From assembly GCF_900094885.1 (NCBI RefSeq), contig NZ_FMBL01000002.1, positions 132,697 through 196,696 of the forward strand: a DNA stretch of 64,000 bases, in the 5' to 3' direction. Positions 36,193 to 48,076 of this stretch are shown here, in pieces (the first letter of the stretch is position 1; every line of letters begins with the position of its first letter). The notes beneath the pieces are model-generated. The model did no database searches. It was not told where the DNA came from and was given only the letters and a program-made list of their open reading frames with translations. The DNA is from Bifidobacterium commune (lineage in GTDB: Bacteria > Actinomycetota > Actinomycetes > Actinomycetales > Bifidobacteriaceae). A program made the position numbers and the translations under genes.

Positions 36193-37212
36193 TCAGTCCT
36201 TGCGGAAACCCTTGGGGTTCTTGGTCTGCCAGTTGAGCGAAGATGCTGCCATCTCGTCAATGCCCAGCTCCGCCTTCCAACCAAGCTCTCGGGCAGCCTT
36301 AGAGGAGTCCGCGTAGCAGGCAGCGATGTCACCGGGACGACGCGGCTGGATTTTGTATGGAATCTTATGCCCGGCAGCCTTCTCATAGGCCTTGATTACC
36401 TCAAGCACCGAATAACCGCAGCCAGTACCCAAGTTGTAGGTACGCACGCCCGGTTCATCAATCTTGTCAATAACCGCAACATGTCCCTTGGCCAGATCAA
36501 CCACGTGGATGTAGTCACGTACTCCTGTGCCGTCCGGTGTCGGATAATCATCGCCGTAAACCTGCACCTCGTCAAGCTCACCCAGCGCAACCTTCGCTAT
36601 ATACGGGGTGAGGTTTGCAGGGATACCCTTCGGGTCTTCGCCAAGTAATCCGGATTCGTGCGCCCCAACAGGGTTGAAATAACGCAGGATTACGACGGTC
36701 CAGGAATCATCTGAAACGTAGACATCACGCAAAATCTGCTCCTGGAAGAGCTTCGAAGTGCCATACGGGTTAGTTGTGCCTCCAACCGGACTCTCCTCGG
36801 TAAGTGGCAGATGTTCGGCTTTGCCGTATACGGTAGCCGATGAAGAAAAGATGATTTTCTTGACGTTGTGATCGCGCATTGTCTTCAACAGCGTCATCGC
36901 GCCAGTAAGGTTGTTGTCGTAGTATTCAATCGGTTTCGCAACAGACTCACCAACCGCTTTGAGACCTGCGAAATGAATGACCCAATCAATGTCATTCTCA
37001 GTAAAGATGCGATCCATCAACTCAGCATCACGCACGTCGCCGGCGTAGCTCTTGACTTTTTTGCCGGTAATCGTCTCAACCCTGTTAAGGGCTTCCGGTA
37101 CGGAATTAACAAAATTATCGACGCTGATGACGTCATAGCCTTTGTTCAGCAGCTCCACGTCGGTGTGCGTGGCGATGAATCCGGCACCACCAGTAACCAA
37201 CACAGTCGTCAT
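36193..37212 (-). CDS. galE: UDP-glucose 4-epimerase
   Basis: 339 residues from ATG 37212 (AAAGGAGC upstream). Short-chain dehydrogenase fold with NAD motif GGAGFIATHT, catalytic YGTSK (Tyr, Lys) and SSSATVYG (Ser). It converts UDP-galactose and UDP-glucose, closing the Leloir cycle begun by GalK and GalT at 16-19 kb and supplying UDP-galactose for surface glycans. It is not in the gal operon but beside wall genes. Confidence 0.95.
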   Translation of the reverse strand: MTTVLVTGGAGFIATHTDVELLNKGYDVISVDNFVNSVPEALNRVETITGKKVKSYAGDVRDAELMDRIFTENDIDWVIHFAGLKAVGESVAKPIEYYDNNLTGAMTLLKTMRDHNVKKIIFSSSATVYGKAEHLPLTEESPVGGTTNPYGTSKLFQEQILRDVYVSDDSWTVVILRYFNPVGAHESGLLGEDPKGIPANLTPYIAKVALGELDEVQVYGDDYPTPDGTGVRDYIHVVDLAKGHVAVIDKIDEPGVRTYNLGTGCGYSVLEVIKAYEKAAGHKIPYKIQPRRPGDIAACYADSSKAARELGWKAELGIDEMAASSLNWQTKNPKGFRKD

Positions 37213-37377
37213 AGTTGCTCCTTTTTCTATCATAACCTAACAAAACATAACATTAGCACACATTGAGTACATGAGGTCATCGGAGTCTATCTCACTTTTC
37301 GAGTTAACTTGGCCGAGGTATCGATGCACGATGCATGCTTGCGAGAACCAAAGAAGGCCGTTGACCGAAACCACACT

Positions 37378-38754
37378 CTATTGATTGCCATCCATCGCCA
37401 TAAGCTCATCAATGGTGACGAACTCGAACCCTTGCGCCTTCAGACCGTCGATGATGCCGGGCAACGCTTCAACATCTTGAGTCCTGTCGCCACCGCCGTC
37501 ATGCATAAGCACCACGGCGCCGTTATACGCTTTCAAAAGCACGGCATCACTAATTGCCTGTGCACCAGGCAATTTCCAGTCCATCGTATCAATGCTCCAC
37601 ATCACGTTGCAATCAATCAGATCTCCGGCGTAGCGCCACTGCTCCGCCCCAAAATTGCCATAAGGAGCTCGCAACATTTTCGTGGTAACCCCGGAAGCCT
37701 TCTCGATATTGTCCAAGCTTTGGGAAAGTTCCGCCTGCAGCTGCTGCGGATTCAACTTGAACATATCCACATGCGTGTTGCTGTGACTGGCAACCTGATG
37801 ACCTTCTGCAACCATGCGCTGCTCCATCTGCGGTTCGGCTGCTGAGTGCTGCCCCACATCGAAGAATGTCGCCTTGACGCCTTTTTCTTTGAGAATATCG
37901 AGGATTTGTGCACTGTATTCGCTTGGGCCGTCGTCGAATGTCAAGGCGATTACGTTCCGACCTTCAGGCTTCGGAGAAAACGTGTCAACAACAAGGTCTT
38001 GAGGGTTTTTGATTACACCTTTGTTTACCTGCTCACCGGAAATCTTGCCTTTCCAGACCTCGCTCACCCCATCTATACCGTGCTGCTTGAGTTTTTGAAT
38101 GACACCATGCCCATTCATGACCACATTGAACGGTATCGGAGTGCTTTGCACATCGTAATCTTCAATCAGGTCCTTGCCGTCTCGCACAGTTATTTTCGCA
38201 CCTTCAGACAATTTGGTCGCGTTCGCATCATCGCCGGCCAAGACCTTCCGCCCATCAATCGTACAGCTTATCGGCTCTCCACCGGCTGGTTTGAGGACTT
38301 TGCCTGAAACTGAAAGCAACTTACCCTTCTTAGCTTTGAAATCACCATTATCGGCCAACAACTTACCCAACGTGGCATTAGCGCTCACTTGCCGCTCAGT
38401 GCCGTTGACGCTCACCACAATGTGACGAAGGTGTCCATACCCCCAAGCCCCCACGACAACAAGTAAAGCCACAACGACCAGCACCGCCGCGCCGACCAGC
38501 GCAACACGGGACCAGCGAGCCAACCTGCGAGCATTGGAGGATTGAATCGACAGTTCTTCGACGACAGGATCGATCTCCAGTTCGGCTTTCGAATCAGCGG
38601 ACGGTTTATCTCTGCGAAGCGGCCGGCCGTCGGTCATCTCCTTGGAATTGCCGCCGACAGCGGCTGAATTGTCATCAGAGGTAACAGCGGTTTCAATGTC
38701 GGAATCAGCATCGAGCCGGCCCCCTGATTCATTGCGTTCACCCTTGCTGCTCAT
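37378..38754 (-). CDS. Membrane-anchored DUF348 - NodB polysaccharide deacetylase
   Basis: 458 residues from ATG 38754 (AGGTGGAGAG upstream); an ATG at 38796 is in frame but has no site. Acidic cytoplasmic region at 1-85, membrane segment at about 88-110, DUF348 domain at about 115-200, NodB domain at about 265-450 with TFDDGPS (metal Asp), HSNTHVD (metal His pair), RAPYGNF and a C-terminal LMHDGGG. It probably deacetylates peptidoglycan or another wall glycan, giving lysozyme resistance. Two DUF348 proteins lie within 4 kb. Confidence 0.92.
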   Translation of the reverse strand: MSSKGERNESGGRLDADSDIETAVTSDDNSAAVGGNSKEMTDGRPLRRDKPSADSKAELEIDPVVEELSIQSSNARRLARWSRVALVGAAVLVVVALLVVVGAWGYGHLRHIVVSVNGTERQVSANATLGKLLADNGDFKAKKGKLLSVSGKVLKPAGGEPISCTIDGRKVLAGDDANATKLSEGAKITVRDGKDLIEDYDVQSTPIPFNVVMNGHGVIQKLKQHGIDGVSEVWKGKISGEQVNKGVIKNPQDLVVDTFSPKPEGRNVIALTFDDGPSEYSAQILDILKEKGVKATFFDVGQHSAAEPQMEQRMVAEGHQVASHSNTHVDMFKLNPQQLQAELSQSLDNIEKASGVTTKMLRAPYGNFGAEQWRYAGDLIDCNVMWSIDTMDWKLPGAQAISDAVLLKAYNGAVVLMHDGGGDRTQDVEALPGIIDGLKAQGFEFVTIDELMAMDGNQ

Positions 38755-38944
38755 CGATCTCTCCACCTTTTCAATGCCGTAAATCCGCTTAAACATAGCG
38801 TACTCGTATTCCGATGCAAAACATTACTCATACAATCGGAAATGAGGAGAAAACAGCATTACGGAGCAAAACGTCATATACCTCCCTTCAAGCGCAAAAG
38901 GAAGCACGACGAACGTTGACAGAATAAACAAAAAGTCTAAAGTA

Positions 38945-39815
38945 TTATTGCACCACGATTCTATCTTCAGCGACATCCTTAAGATGTTGTCCATACGTCG
39001 ACTTCTTATATTTTTTCGCCGCTGCCGGCAGCTTCTCCTTGCTATCCAGCCGTTCTCATATGCCGCCTCTTCAACGACCGCGATCGGCAACCCCTGAGCC
39101 TTCTCTATGACGCGCACAAACTCCCTGATCCATAGTCCCCGCATCAAGCCATGCGTAGCCCCTGCCGAGCGTATGGACATTGAGAGTAGCATCTTCGAGA
39201 TCATGCGATTCAAGTCGGTGATTTCAAGCTCGCCACGAGCACTGACCTTAACCTTTTTCACGAATTCAACCACCCGCCCATCGTAGAAAATACAGGCCGG
39301 TCACAGCATAATTGCTCGCAAAGCGTCCAGGTTTCTCCTCGATGCTGACAGCTTTCTTGTCCTCATTAAACTTGACGACGCCATAGCGTTCAAGATCATC
39401 AACATAATATCCGAAAATAGTGGATTAACCCGGCGAGTAAGATCCACAGCGTTCTTGAGCACACACCGAAGTCCGTTGCCGTAAAAGATGTTGTCACCCA
39501 GAATCAGCGTACACGGTTCACCCACGATGAATTCCTCGCCCAAGACGAAGGCCTGTGCCAAACCTTCCGGCTTTGGCTGCACTTTATATGACAGTTTGAT
39601 TCCGCATCTGGAACCATCGCCCAACAGTCGTCCGAAATTAGGCAAATCATTTGATGTGGAAATAACCAAGACATCCTGGATGCCGACCATCACCAGCACA
39701 CTCAGCGGATAATAAATCATCGGCTTGCCATAAACAGGAAGCAGCTGCTGCAAAGCAACCGTGGTCAACCGATACAGCCGTGCGACCGAACCGCCTGCAA
39801 GGAAAATGCCTTCAT
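38945..39815 (-). pseudogene. rmlA: Decayed rmlA (glucose-1-phosphate thymidylyltransferase)
   Basis: Read right to left, the frame begins at 39815 but loses a base at once: in the shifted frame the N-terminal nucleotide-binding motif is [14 protein letters not shown]. It then runs as [16 protein letters not shown] and [13 protein letters not shown]. Further shifts follow near 39410-39300 and 39200-39100, and the C-terminus (KYKKSTYGQHLKDVAEDR) is again recognisable, ending at 38945. The conserved Lys before QLLPVY is Gln. Several independent lesions rule out a working enzyme. It follows rmlCD in the rhamnose operon order. Confidence 0.85.
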
Positions 39816-39938
39816 TCCCAACTCACTTTCAACTGGCGATAACTTAAAAAACGTTTCAATGGTTTCATAGCTGCAAAACATGGCGAAAGAGGCATACCAA
39901 TTCATCCGTATGGTTTCCCGCAATTATTTGATTTCTGC

Positions 39939-41400
39939 TTAATTCTGCGAACGCTTTTTCTTCTGGACATAGCCCTTGAGCGTCTGTTTCCGATCTACGG
40001 GACGATAACCCGTCGATCCAATCTTAGCGAGACTCAAATCACTGTTGGCTGGTCGAGGTGAAATAGACGCGGCAGCGTTCGCGTAGTATCTCTCGGTGGT
40101 TACGAGAAGCACCTTTTCGGCATTGCCGTTGGTCTGGTCGAATACATCTTTGGCAATGCCCACCCAGCCCTTGACGGCACCGGAACCTGTCAGATTGTAT
40201 GTGCCATAGGGTGCAGCCGTGTCAAGCGAGTAAAAAACGGCCTGCATTATATCCTCTCAGTGAAGGTCAGACGTCCAAGTTGATCGTCAAGCATGGTGAC
40301 CCGCTCGAGCTTGTCCTGGGGATGGGAACGCGGTCACATATCCCCATCATGGTCTTGGCGAAGTTATGTCCAAACTAATCACCCAGCTGGAGCACAGGAC
40401 GTAATAGCGGGGTAGGTTCGCCACCGCCAAGTCACCAGCGGCCTTGCTCTGGCCATATACACCCAGCGGAGAGAACGGCTCGGCCTCCTTGCGCCCCTTT
40501 TCGTGTTCCTTCAAAAACATAATCACTGGAGATATGAACCAACGTCAGATTGTATTCACGCGCAACCTTGGTGAGGAGCGCCGGGGTTTGTCCATTGGCC
40601 ATCCACGCGTCGCGTCGACCCTGCTCAGTCTCAGCCTTGTCGACGGCGGCATATGCCCCGACATTGATGATGGCACCATAGTGGCTCCAGTATAACTTTC
40701 GTAAGCTGACAGATCAGAGAAATCCGATTCATCCCTGTCCGCGAACTCGAATCCTTGCAAATCATGTTCTTCAACATACTTGCGTATTGCATGACCAAGC
40801 CGACCTTGCACCCAGTCACCAAGATGCGCCTGGGAGCCATGGGTTTGGCATCCTCAAGCATCGGATGATGAAGATCGGCTTCGCTGCGTTCGCTTTTTCT
40901 CCGGCGGAATCAGCCAGTCAATGCCGAGATCCGGATCCGCCATGTTGACGAACACGTACGCCTTCTTCTGCTCCAGCGACCAATGCGCATTCACCAGATA
41001 CGCATACACCGTGCCGTCCTGCAACACCTGGAAGCTGTTGCCCACTCCCCACGGTACTAGATGGCACGCGACGAATCAAGACGGACAGTGAAACACCTAA
41101 CCGAAACTCTCGCTTGGGCGCAGGTCCACCCACGCGCCGAAATCTCACCAGCCGCAATCGAGATGTACTTATATCCCATGGCTCAGCGTCAATGCTCCTG
41201 ATCACACCTTTCTTGTCGTTATAGCTGATGCTGTTCTGTACCGACCCGAAGTCCGGCAAGCCCAGCTCAACCATTTTAGTGCGCCGCCAGTTCTCCTTGA
41301 ACCAGCCTCGATCGTCACCATGCACCGGAAGATCGAACACCGAAAGTCCGGGAATATTCGTTTTCACGACCTTTGAATCCTTTTTAAACTCAAATGACAT
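39939..41400 (-). pseudogene. rmlCD: Decayed fused rmlC-rmlD (dTDP-4-dehydrorhamnose 3,5-epimerase/reductase)
   Basis: The intact bifidobacterial gene codes for one protein of about 480 residues with an epimerase half and a reductase half. Here the start (FEFKKDSKVVKTNIPGL at 41400) is readable and frames change many times: near 41230, 41040, 40870, 40680, 40480 and 40250. The motif that should hold the catalytic His (GIHAEPW) reads SIDAEPW. The last 100 residues of the reductase half are readable from 40247 to 39939. Clearly a pseudogene. Confidence 0.87.
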
Positions 41401-41487
41401 ATCGTGATCATCTCTGACTACGATAGTAGAACTTCATTGTCGTCAACGACAAAGTGCACCACCCCGCGTGCGTGACGCGCGGCAGCA

Positions 41488-43319
<1,832 letters not shown>

Positions 43320-44796
43320 TATGAATCCAAAAAACGATTGACCCAGTATAATTCGACACTGCTTGTCCTCGATGTTTTAATGCTACTCGTAGCTTGCGCT
43401 ATCACTCGCCTGAATAATAGCAATAATCCGATTTACACTGCCCGTTAGATACACAACGGAAATACTATAGTAAAATTTATTTTTTTACCTGTGCATGGGT
43501 CATCAGCCTGCTGATTCGCGAAGCCTACTCACGACATACCATGAGCGAAGGGGATGAACTTTACAGCAAAATCCTCAAAGCCTCATTGTTTTTCTTTATT
43601 ATGATTTGCACGCTTGCCTACATTTTGAAGCTTGAAATCCCGCGTTCCATCACCATTCTCATACCCCTCATTACCGGCATGCTCACCTTGTTCGAACGCT
43701 GGATTATGCATCACACATTAGATCACAACAGACGAAATGGTGAATTCTTCTACGACATCATACTCATAGGCTCCCCGGAAACGACCCATGCCACATGTCG
43801 GCAGTTGCATGAAGATTCCGGAATCGGATACGAACCTATTGCGGTGTGCCCTGTAATGCTCAACGAATCGGACACGTCTTCCTCTCCCAAGAACAACATC
43901 CAATGATTGGTTCCTGCCCCATCCATAACCGACAGCAAGGAGAAAGAGGGCTGAAGATACTTCCCGCGAACTCTCATCTTGCGCAGACCACAAAGAACCT
44001 TAAGGCGACGGCGGGGTTGACAACCGATGTTCTTTCACGGAGCTCAGAGACGACACGCACACTTCCGTTAGCCGTTGAATCCATAGGAATCGAACTGGCA
44101 TTGCTACATCGGTCGCTGACCTAGGTGGCCCCTCCTTGCACTTCCGCAACGACCCAAATATGCCGGCGCTGACGGCAAAGTTGCCACAATACACCACTCG
44201 AGCGCGGATGTTTAAGCGCGTAATGGACATTGTCCTCTCACTCTTTGCGATCATCGTTCTTGCGATTCCGATGCTGATCATCGTCTTTAAATTCATCATG
44301 ATGACGACGGGCCCGTATCCTCCTCGCAAGAACGCATCGGCATACTCGATCCACCGTTCACCTTGTATAAAATCAGATCGATGCGCACCGACGCCGAACA
44401 ATTGAGAAGCCAGCCGGCAAAAGAGAACGGACTTCAAGATGAATTTATTTTCAAGCTGAAGGGTGACCCGAGAATTACCAAATTTGGTAATTTCATCAGG
44501 AAACCTCTCTTGATGAGTTGACCCAATTCTTCAATGTTCTCAAGGGAGACATGAGCTTGGTCGATCCTCGTCCGCCACTAGCGTAAGAATTCGCCAAATA
44601 CAACGCGCTATATTCCTTACAGCTGCTCGTGAAGCTCTGCATCACTGGCCCTTCGCAGGTTTCGGGTCGCAGTGAAATGAGCCAGGAATGATCCGAGTTT
44701 GGCGACGTTTCTTACATCCAAAACTGGCCGTTTACCGGCGATATCGCTATTCTGTTCGAGACCGTCCTCGCTGTTTTCCATAGTACTGAGGTGTGA
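43320..44796 (+). pseudogene. Decayed undecaprenyl-phosphate sugar phosphotransferase (EPS priming enzyme)
   Basis: Fragments of a WbaP/CpsD-like protein in changing frames. The first membrane segment is readable from 43328 (ESKKRLTQYN, stop at 43448), the second part at 43541-43906 (membrane helices, then a CoA-binding-like region). The catalytic half resumes at about 44200 as FKRVMDIVLSLFAIIVLAIP, then shifts at about 44320 to RIGILDPPFTLYKIRSM, and ends at the stop at 44794-44796. At least four lesions including RKPLLMS* at 44515. The normal enzyme loads the first sugar on lipid carrier to start exopolysaccharide. Confidence 0.8.
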
Positions 44797-44971
44797 CTTT
44801 GCTATCGGTATAGCGTTCCTGCTTACGGTGTAGTCTGAGACATAGTAGCGAGGCGTTAATTGATAAGCGCTTTTCTCTTCTGGAAACCATCGGTGAACGC
44901 TAAAGATAGCGCGACCATATGATGTCAGTTCGGAAACATTTAATATATAACAAAAAGGAGCAGCGGTAGGA

Positions 44972-46735
44972 TTGCGGTCACAGGCTAAATCGTCGTCTAG
45001 ATCTGACTTATCCAAAGTACTCACCAAAGAGGAATCATATGTCGACGGTCATTTGAGCCATGCGGCTTTCGTCTCAATCGCCATACTCACATTTATTACA
45101 TTCATTGGCAACTTCACCCAGCTTCAGCTCAGTGCAGCGTTGCCGACCATTGTTCACGAATTTGGAATCAACGTAACGACCGGTCAATGGCTTACCTCGA
45201 TTATCCAGTTGGTGCAAGGCGTAATGGTGCCACTCACCGCCTATCTCACCCGTCGTTTCTCCACCAGACAGATCGTTATCACTTCCATGACAATTTTTAC
45301 GCTAGGCTCCGTGCTGGCATGGTTGGCTCCCAATTTCATTCTTGTACTAGCAGGACGTACGCTTGAGGCGATTGGTTCAGGGGTGATGTGGCCGGTTCTG
45401 CAAATCATCGTTTTCTCCGTCTATCCGATGTCAAAGCGTGGAGTGGCCATGGGTACTGTCGGAGTGGCAATGAGTGTCGCCCCGGCTATTGGACCAACGT
45501 TCGGCGGATGGCAGACCGATGCCAACGGCTGGCGCTCGATCTTCGTTTCCTTGACCATCGTCGGAGCCCTTGCGCTGATGCTCGCGATATTCTTTATGTA
45601 CAACTTCAGCCAAAAAGACAAAGGCGCAGAATCGGACTTCTTCTCGGTTTGCCTTTCAGTTATCGGCTTTGGCGGGCTGCTTTTCGGATTCACGAATATC
45701 GAGACATACACGTTCCTGAGCCCAGTCGTTCTGCTTCCAATGGTAGTGGGCATCATCGGCATCATCTGGTTTGTCGTTCGTCAGATCAAGGGCGCCAAAC
45801 GATACAAAGCCGAACTCGATGCTCTCACCAGCTGGTTGAATGACGATGAGGCACTGCGGGAAAAAATCGGAAAGCCCAAGAATGCCACAGAACTGCGTGC
45901 AGCTATCAGGCGGTTGCATTCAGAACCGAAATCGGCAGCAAAACTCGAGGAGCACTTTAAGACTTCCGAAGTGCGGGAGCAGATCAAGAAAATCGGCAAA
46001 CTGCAACCGCCACTGCTGGATCTCACCGTACTGAAAAACAAGAATTTCAGAATCGGCACCATCATAGCCGCAATGAGTTTCTTCGCATTCAGTTCGATTA
46101 CGGTTATCATCCCCTTGTTCATCCAGAACGATCGAGGATACTCAGCGACAATCTCTGGACTGGTAATGCTTCCGGGCGCACTTGGGCAATGTATCTCGCA
46201 ATTCGGCGGTGGCAGATTGCTTGACAAGTTCGGATCGCGACCGGTCGCACTAATCGGCTCTGTCACCTTGTTGACAGGCACTTTACTCATGAGTTTCATC
46301 AGCATGGACGTTCCAATCTACTGGATATCCATCTGCCAGTTCATTCGACAAATCGGTATGGGTTTCGTGCTTATGCCCATCACCACCTGGTCTCTAAACT
46401 GCCTGCGGTCCGAAGATGTTTCGGCAGGCTCCGCAGTTACCAATACCATCCGTCAGATATCGGGCGCCATAGGAGCGCCAGTTTTGGTCATTCTGATGGA
46501 GGAATTTGCCAAGATTCGAGAGCACTCGATGGGAAGCGGTCATAACACGGCAATACTTGCAAATGTCTTCGGCATCAGGATGTCACTCATTTTCAGTTCG
46601 TTTATCGCATTGGGCATGGTTCTCATCGTGACTTTCGGCGTGCGCGGCCAAGGTGCAGGCTCTGCCCGTGACCTGGCGAACCGCACATTGCGACATGTCC
46701 GTGTTCCTTATTTCCATACCCATTCGCATCAATGA
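44972..46735 (+). CDS. MFS transporter, DHA2 (EmrB/QacA) family
   Basis: 587 residues. The start is TTG 44972, with AAGGAG 12 bases upstream, so the exact start is uncertain. About 14 membrane segments. QLSAALPTIVHEFGI (motif D1), LAGRTLEAIGSGVMWP (motif A region) and APAIGPTFGGW (motif C) are DHA2 hallmarks. A charged, Lys/Glu-rich cytoplasmic insertion at about 270-350 splits the halves. It probably exports a drug or lipophilic compound by proton antiport. Close to the ruined polysaccharide locus but intact. A 175-base leader separates it from the pseudogene. Confidence 0.9.
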   Translation: MRSQAKSSSRSDLSKVLTKEESYVDGHLSHAAFVSIAILTFITFIGNFTQLQLSAALPTIVHEFGINVTTGQWLTSIIQLVQGVMVPLTAYLTRRFSTRQIVITSMTIFTLGSVLAWLAPNFILVLAGRTLEAIGSGVMWPVLQIIVFSVYPMSKRGVAMGTVGVAMSVAPAIGPTFGGWQTDANGWRSIFVSLTIVGALALMLAIFFMYNFSQKDKGAESDFFSVCLSVIGFGGLLFGFTNIETYTFLSPVVLLPMVVGIIGIIWFVVRQIKGAKRYKAELDALTSWLNDDEALREKIGKPKNATELRAAIRRLHSEPKSAAKLEEHFKTSEVREQIKKIGKLQPPLLDLTVLKNKNFRIGTIIAAMSFFAFSSITVIIPLFIQNDRGYSATISGLVMLPGALGQCISQFGGGRLLDKFGSRPVALIGSVTLLTGTLLMSFISMDVPIYWISICQFIRQIGMGFVLMPITTWSLNCLRSEDVSAGSAVTNTIRQISGAIGAPVLVILMEEFAKIREHSMGSGHNTAILANVFGIRMSLIFSSFIALGMVLIVTFGVRGQGAGSARDLANRTLRHVRVPYFHTHSHQ

Positions 46736-46914
46736 ACCGTCATTCGAGTTTGCCACTATAACCGCCGGTAATATATCAGCGAGAGATGCCCCATATTCCC
46801 CACCAAGGTGTCCATTCGGTTGAAACCGCGGTGGGCATCCAACGTCAAGATGTCAAATCGTTCCGCAAGGGGTGTCCACAAGATAAAACAGCAGTAACCG
46901 TTCAATGGTTTGCA

Positions 46915-47733
46915 TCAATGATCAGGAATTTGCTGAGTTGGACAGGTGCGCAACACCGTTGAAATGGCCTGCTTTTCCGTGGTGGTTACAGTCAGTGCGT
47001 ATTTTTGCTTGACTCCGACTTGGCGGGCGACATAAGCGCAACGATATTGACGACTCGGCGGCAGCCAGTACGCAGCTGAGGCTGACCCTTTTTCCTGATT
47101 GGACGGCCCATCGACGGCCAGCAGGTTATAGGTATCGTTACCGTAACGTTGCTTGGTCTGCACATCCCACTGTTTGGCACCAGACTGCCAAGCATTTTCA
47201 AGAGCCACCACATGGTCGATTTGCACTGCCGAACTTGTCTGACGACCGCGGATAAAACGAATGGTCTTACCTGTATATGGGTCCTGCAGCATCCCAGACT
47301 TAATCTGGCATCGACTTGGGCTTTTGTATGCCACCTCTGTCAAATCACGTTTGAGAATGTCGTCGCGTACGGTGCACCCGTTTCCGTCTTCGTCGATGGT
47401 GTTGTAACTGAATGACTTCCTGTCATACCCCTGCTTGCTGGGATGGTCATCGACTGGTAGCGCCGCCAATACTTGCGCCACAGGTCCTGTGGCGATATAT
47501 TGGCCAGTCACTTGTGCCAGAGGCGTACTGATCTTCGGCAGCAGAAGACCTGTGCCAATACCAATGCACACCGCTGCAACCAGCAGGATCAGAAATCTGG
47601 TCAGCAGACTGTCAGGATTGACCCGCCTGCGCCGAAAATGAGCCGCGTTTCTCCTCCGAAACAAACCGCGGAACAATACCGAGTCAAAACAATCCTTGCT
47701 TGCAACCGACTTTATGGCATTCCGCATCTTCAT
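46915..47733 (-). CDS. Membrane-anchored HNH endonuclease family protein (DUF1524)
   Basis: 272 residues; ATG 47733 is preceded by AAGGAAGG. Basic N-terminus, a membrane segment at about 46-68, then a DUF1524/HNH nuclease domain at about 100-265: QIDHVVALENAWQSGA (His and Asp of the beta-beta-alpha metal site), NLLAVDGPSNQEKGSASA and WLPP. Cysteines are present in pairs. With the domain outside the membrane, it is more likely a secreted or surface DNase than a restriction enzyme. DUF1524 nucleases of this type occur in many Actinobacteria. Convergent with the DHA2 gene. Confidence 0.88.
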   Translation of the reverse strand: MKMRNAIKSVASKDCFDSVLFRGLFRRRNAAHFRRRRVNPDSLLTRFLILLVAAVCIGIGTGLLLPKISTPLAQVTGQYIATGPVAQVLAALPVDDHPSKQGYDRKSFSYNTIDEDGNGCTVRDDILKRDLTEVAYKSPSRCQIKSGMLQDPYTGKTIRFIRGRQTSSAVQIDHVVALENAWQSGAKQWDVQTKQRYGNDTYNLLAVDGPSNQEKGSASAAYWLPPSRQYRCAYVARQVGVKQKYALTVTTTEKQAISTVLRTCPTQQIPDH

Positions 47734-48024
47734 AATTTCCGCCTTCCTTCCTCTTCATCCTTTGGCATTATGCACGTTCAACGACTCAGATGCTGCCGTA
47801 TCGGATAAGAAATACAGGAAAGGAAGAGCACAATCAACAATAAATCGACGTTTTTGTCAAAAATCAAGATTTCTTGATCTTGACCTACCTAAGTATCTAC
47901 TAAGCATGGAAACTTCAGTAACGCCGATCATCAAGTCGATCAGCCGAACACCGACAAGTTGTTCGTCGGCCTCTAAAGATACCGGGAACAGCCGTTGTTC
48001 CCTAAAAACAGTTTAAAAATGAAA
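47734..48024. promoter_or_regulatory. Upstream region of the HNH gene with a 16-bp palindrome
   Basis: Holds ATCAAGATTTCTTGAT at 47863-47878, 7-bp arms around a 2-base centre, 130 bases upstream of the HNH start. It could be an operator. Nothing else recognisable; the stretch is AT-rich. Confidence 0.4.
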
Positions 48025-48058
48025 GTTGCCCGGCACGTCGCGTGACGTGTCGGGCAAC
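48025..48058 (-). terminator. Terminator of the rplK-rplA operon
   Basis: Perfect-to-near-perfect stem GTTGCCCGGCACGTC (48025-48039) with GACGTGTCGGGCAAC (48044-48058), 4-base loop. Reading right to left it is followed by TTTCATTTTTAAAC, a good U tract. It lies 18 bases after the rplA stop. Confidence 0.88.
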
Positions 48059-48076
48059 CTGCTCAATCAACTACAC

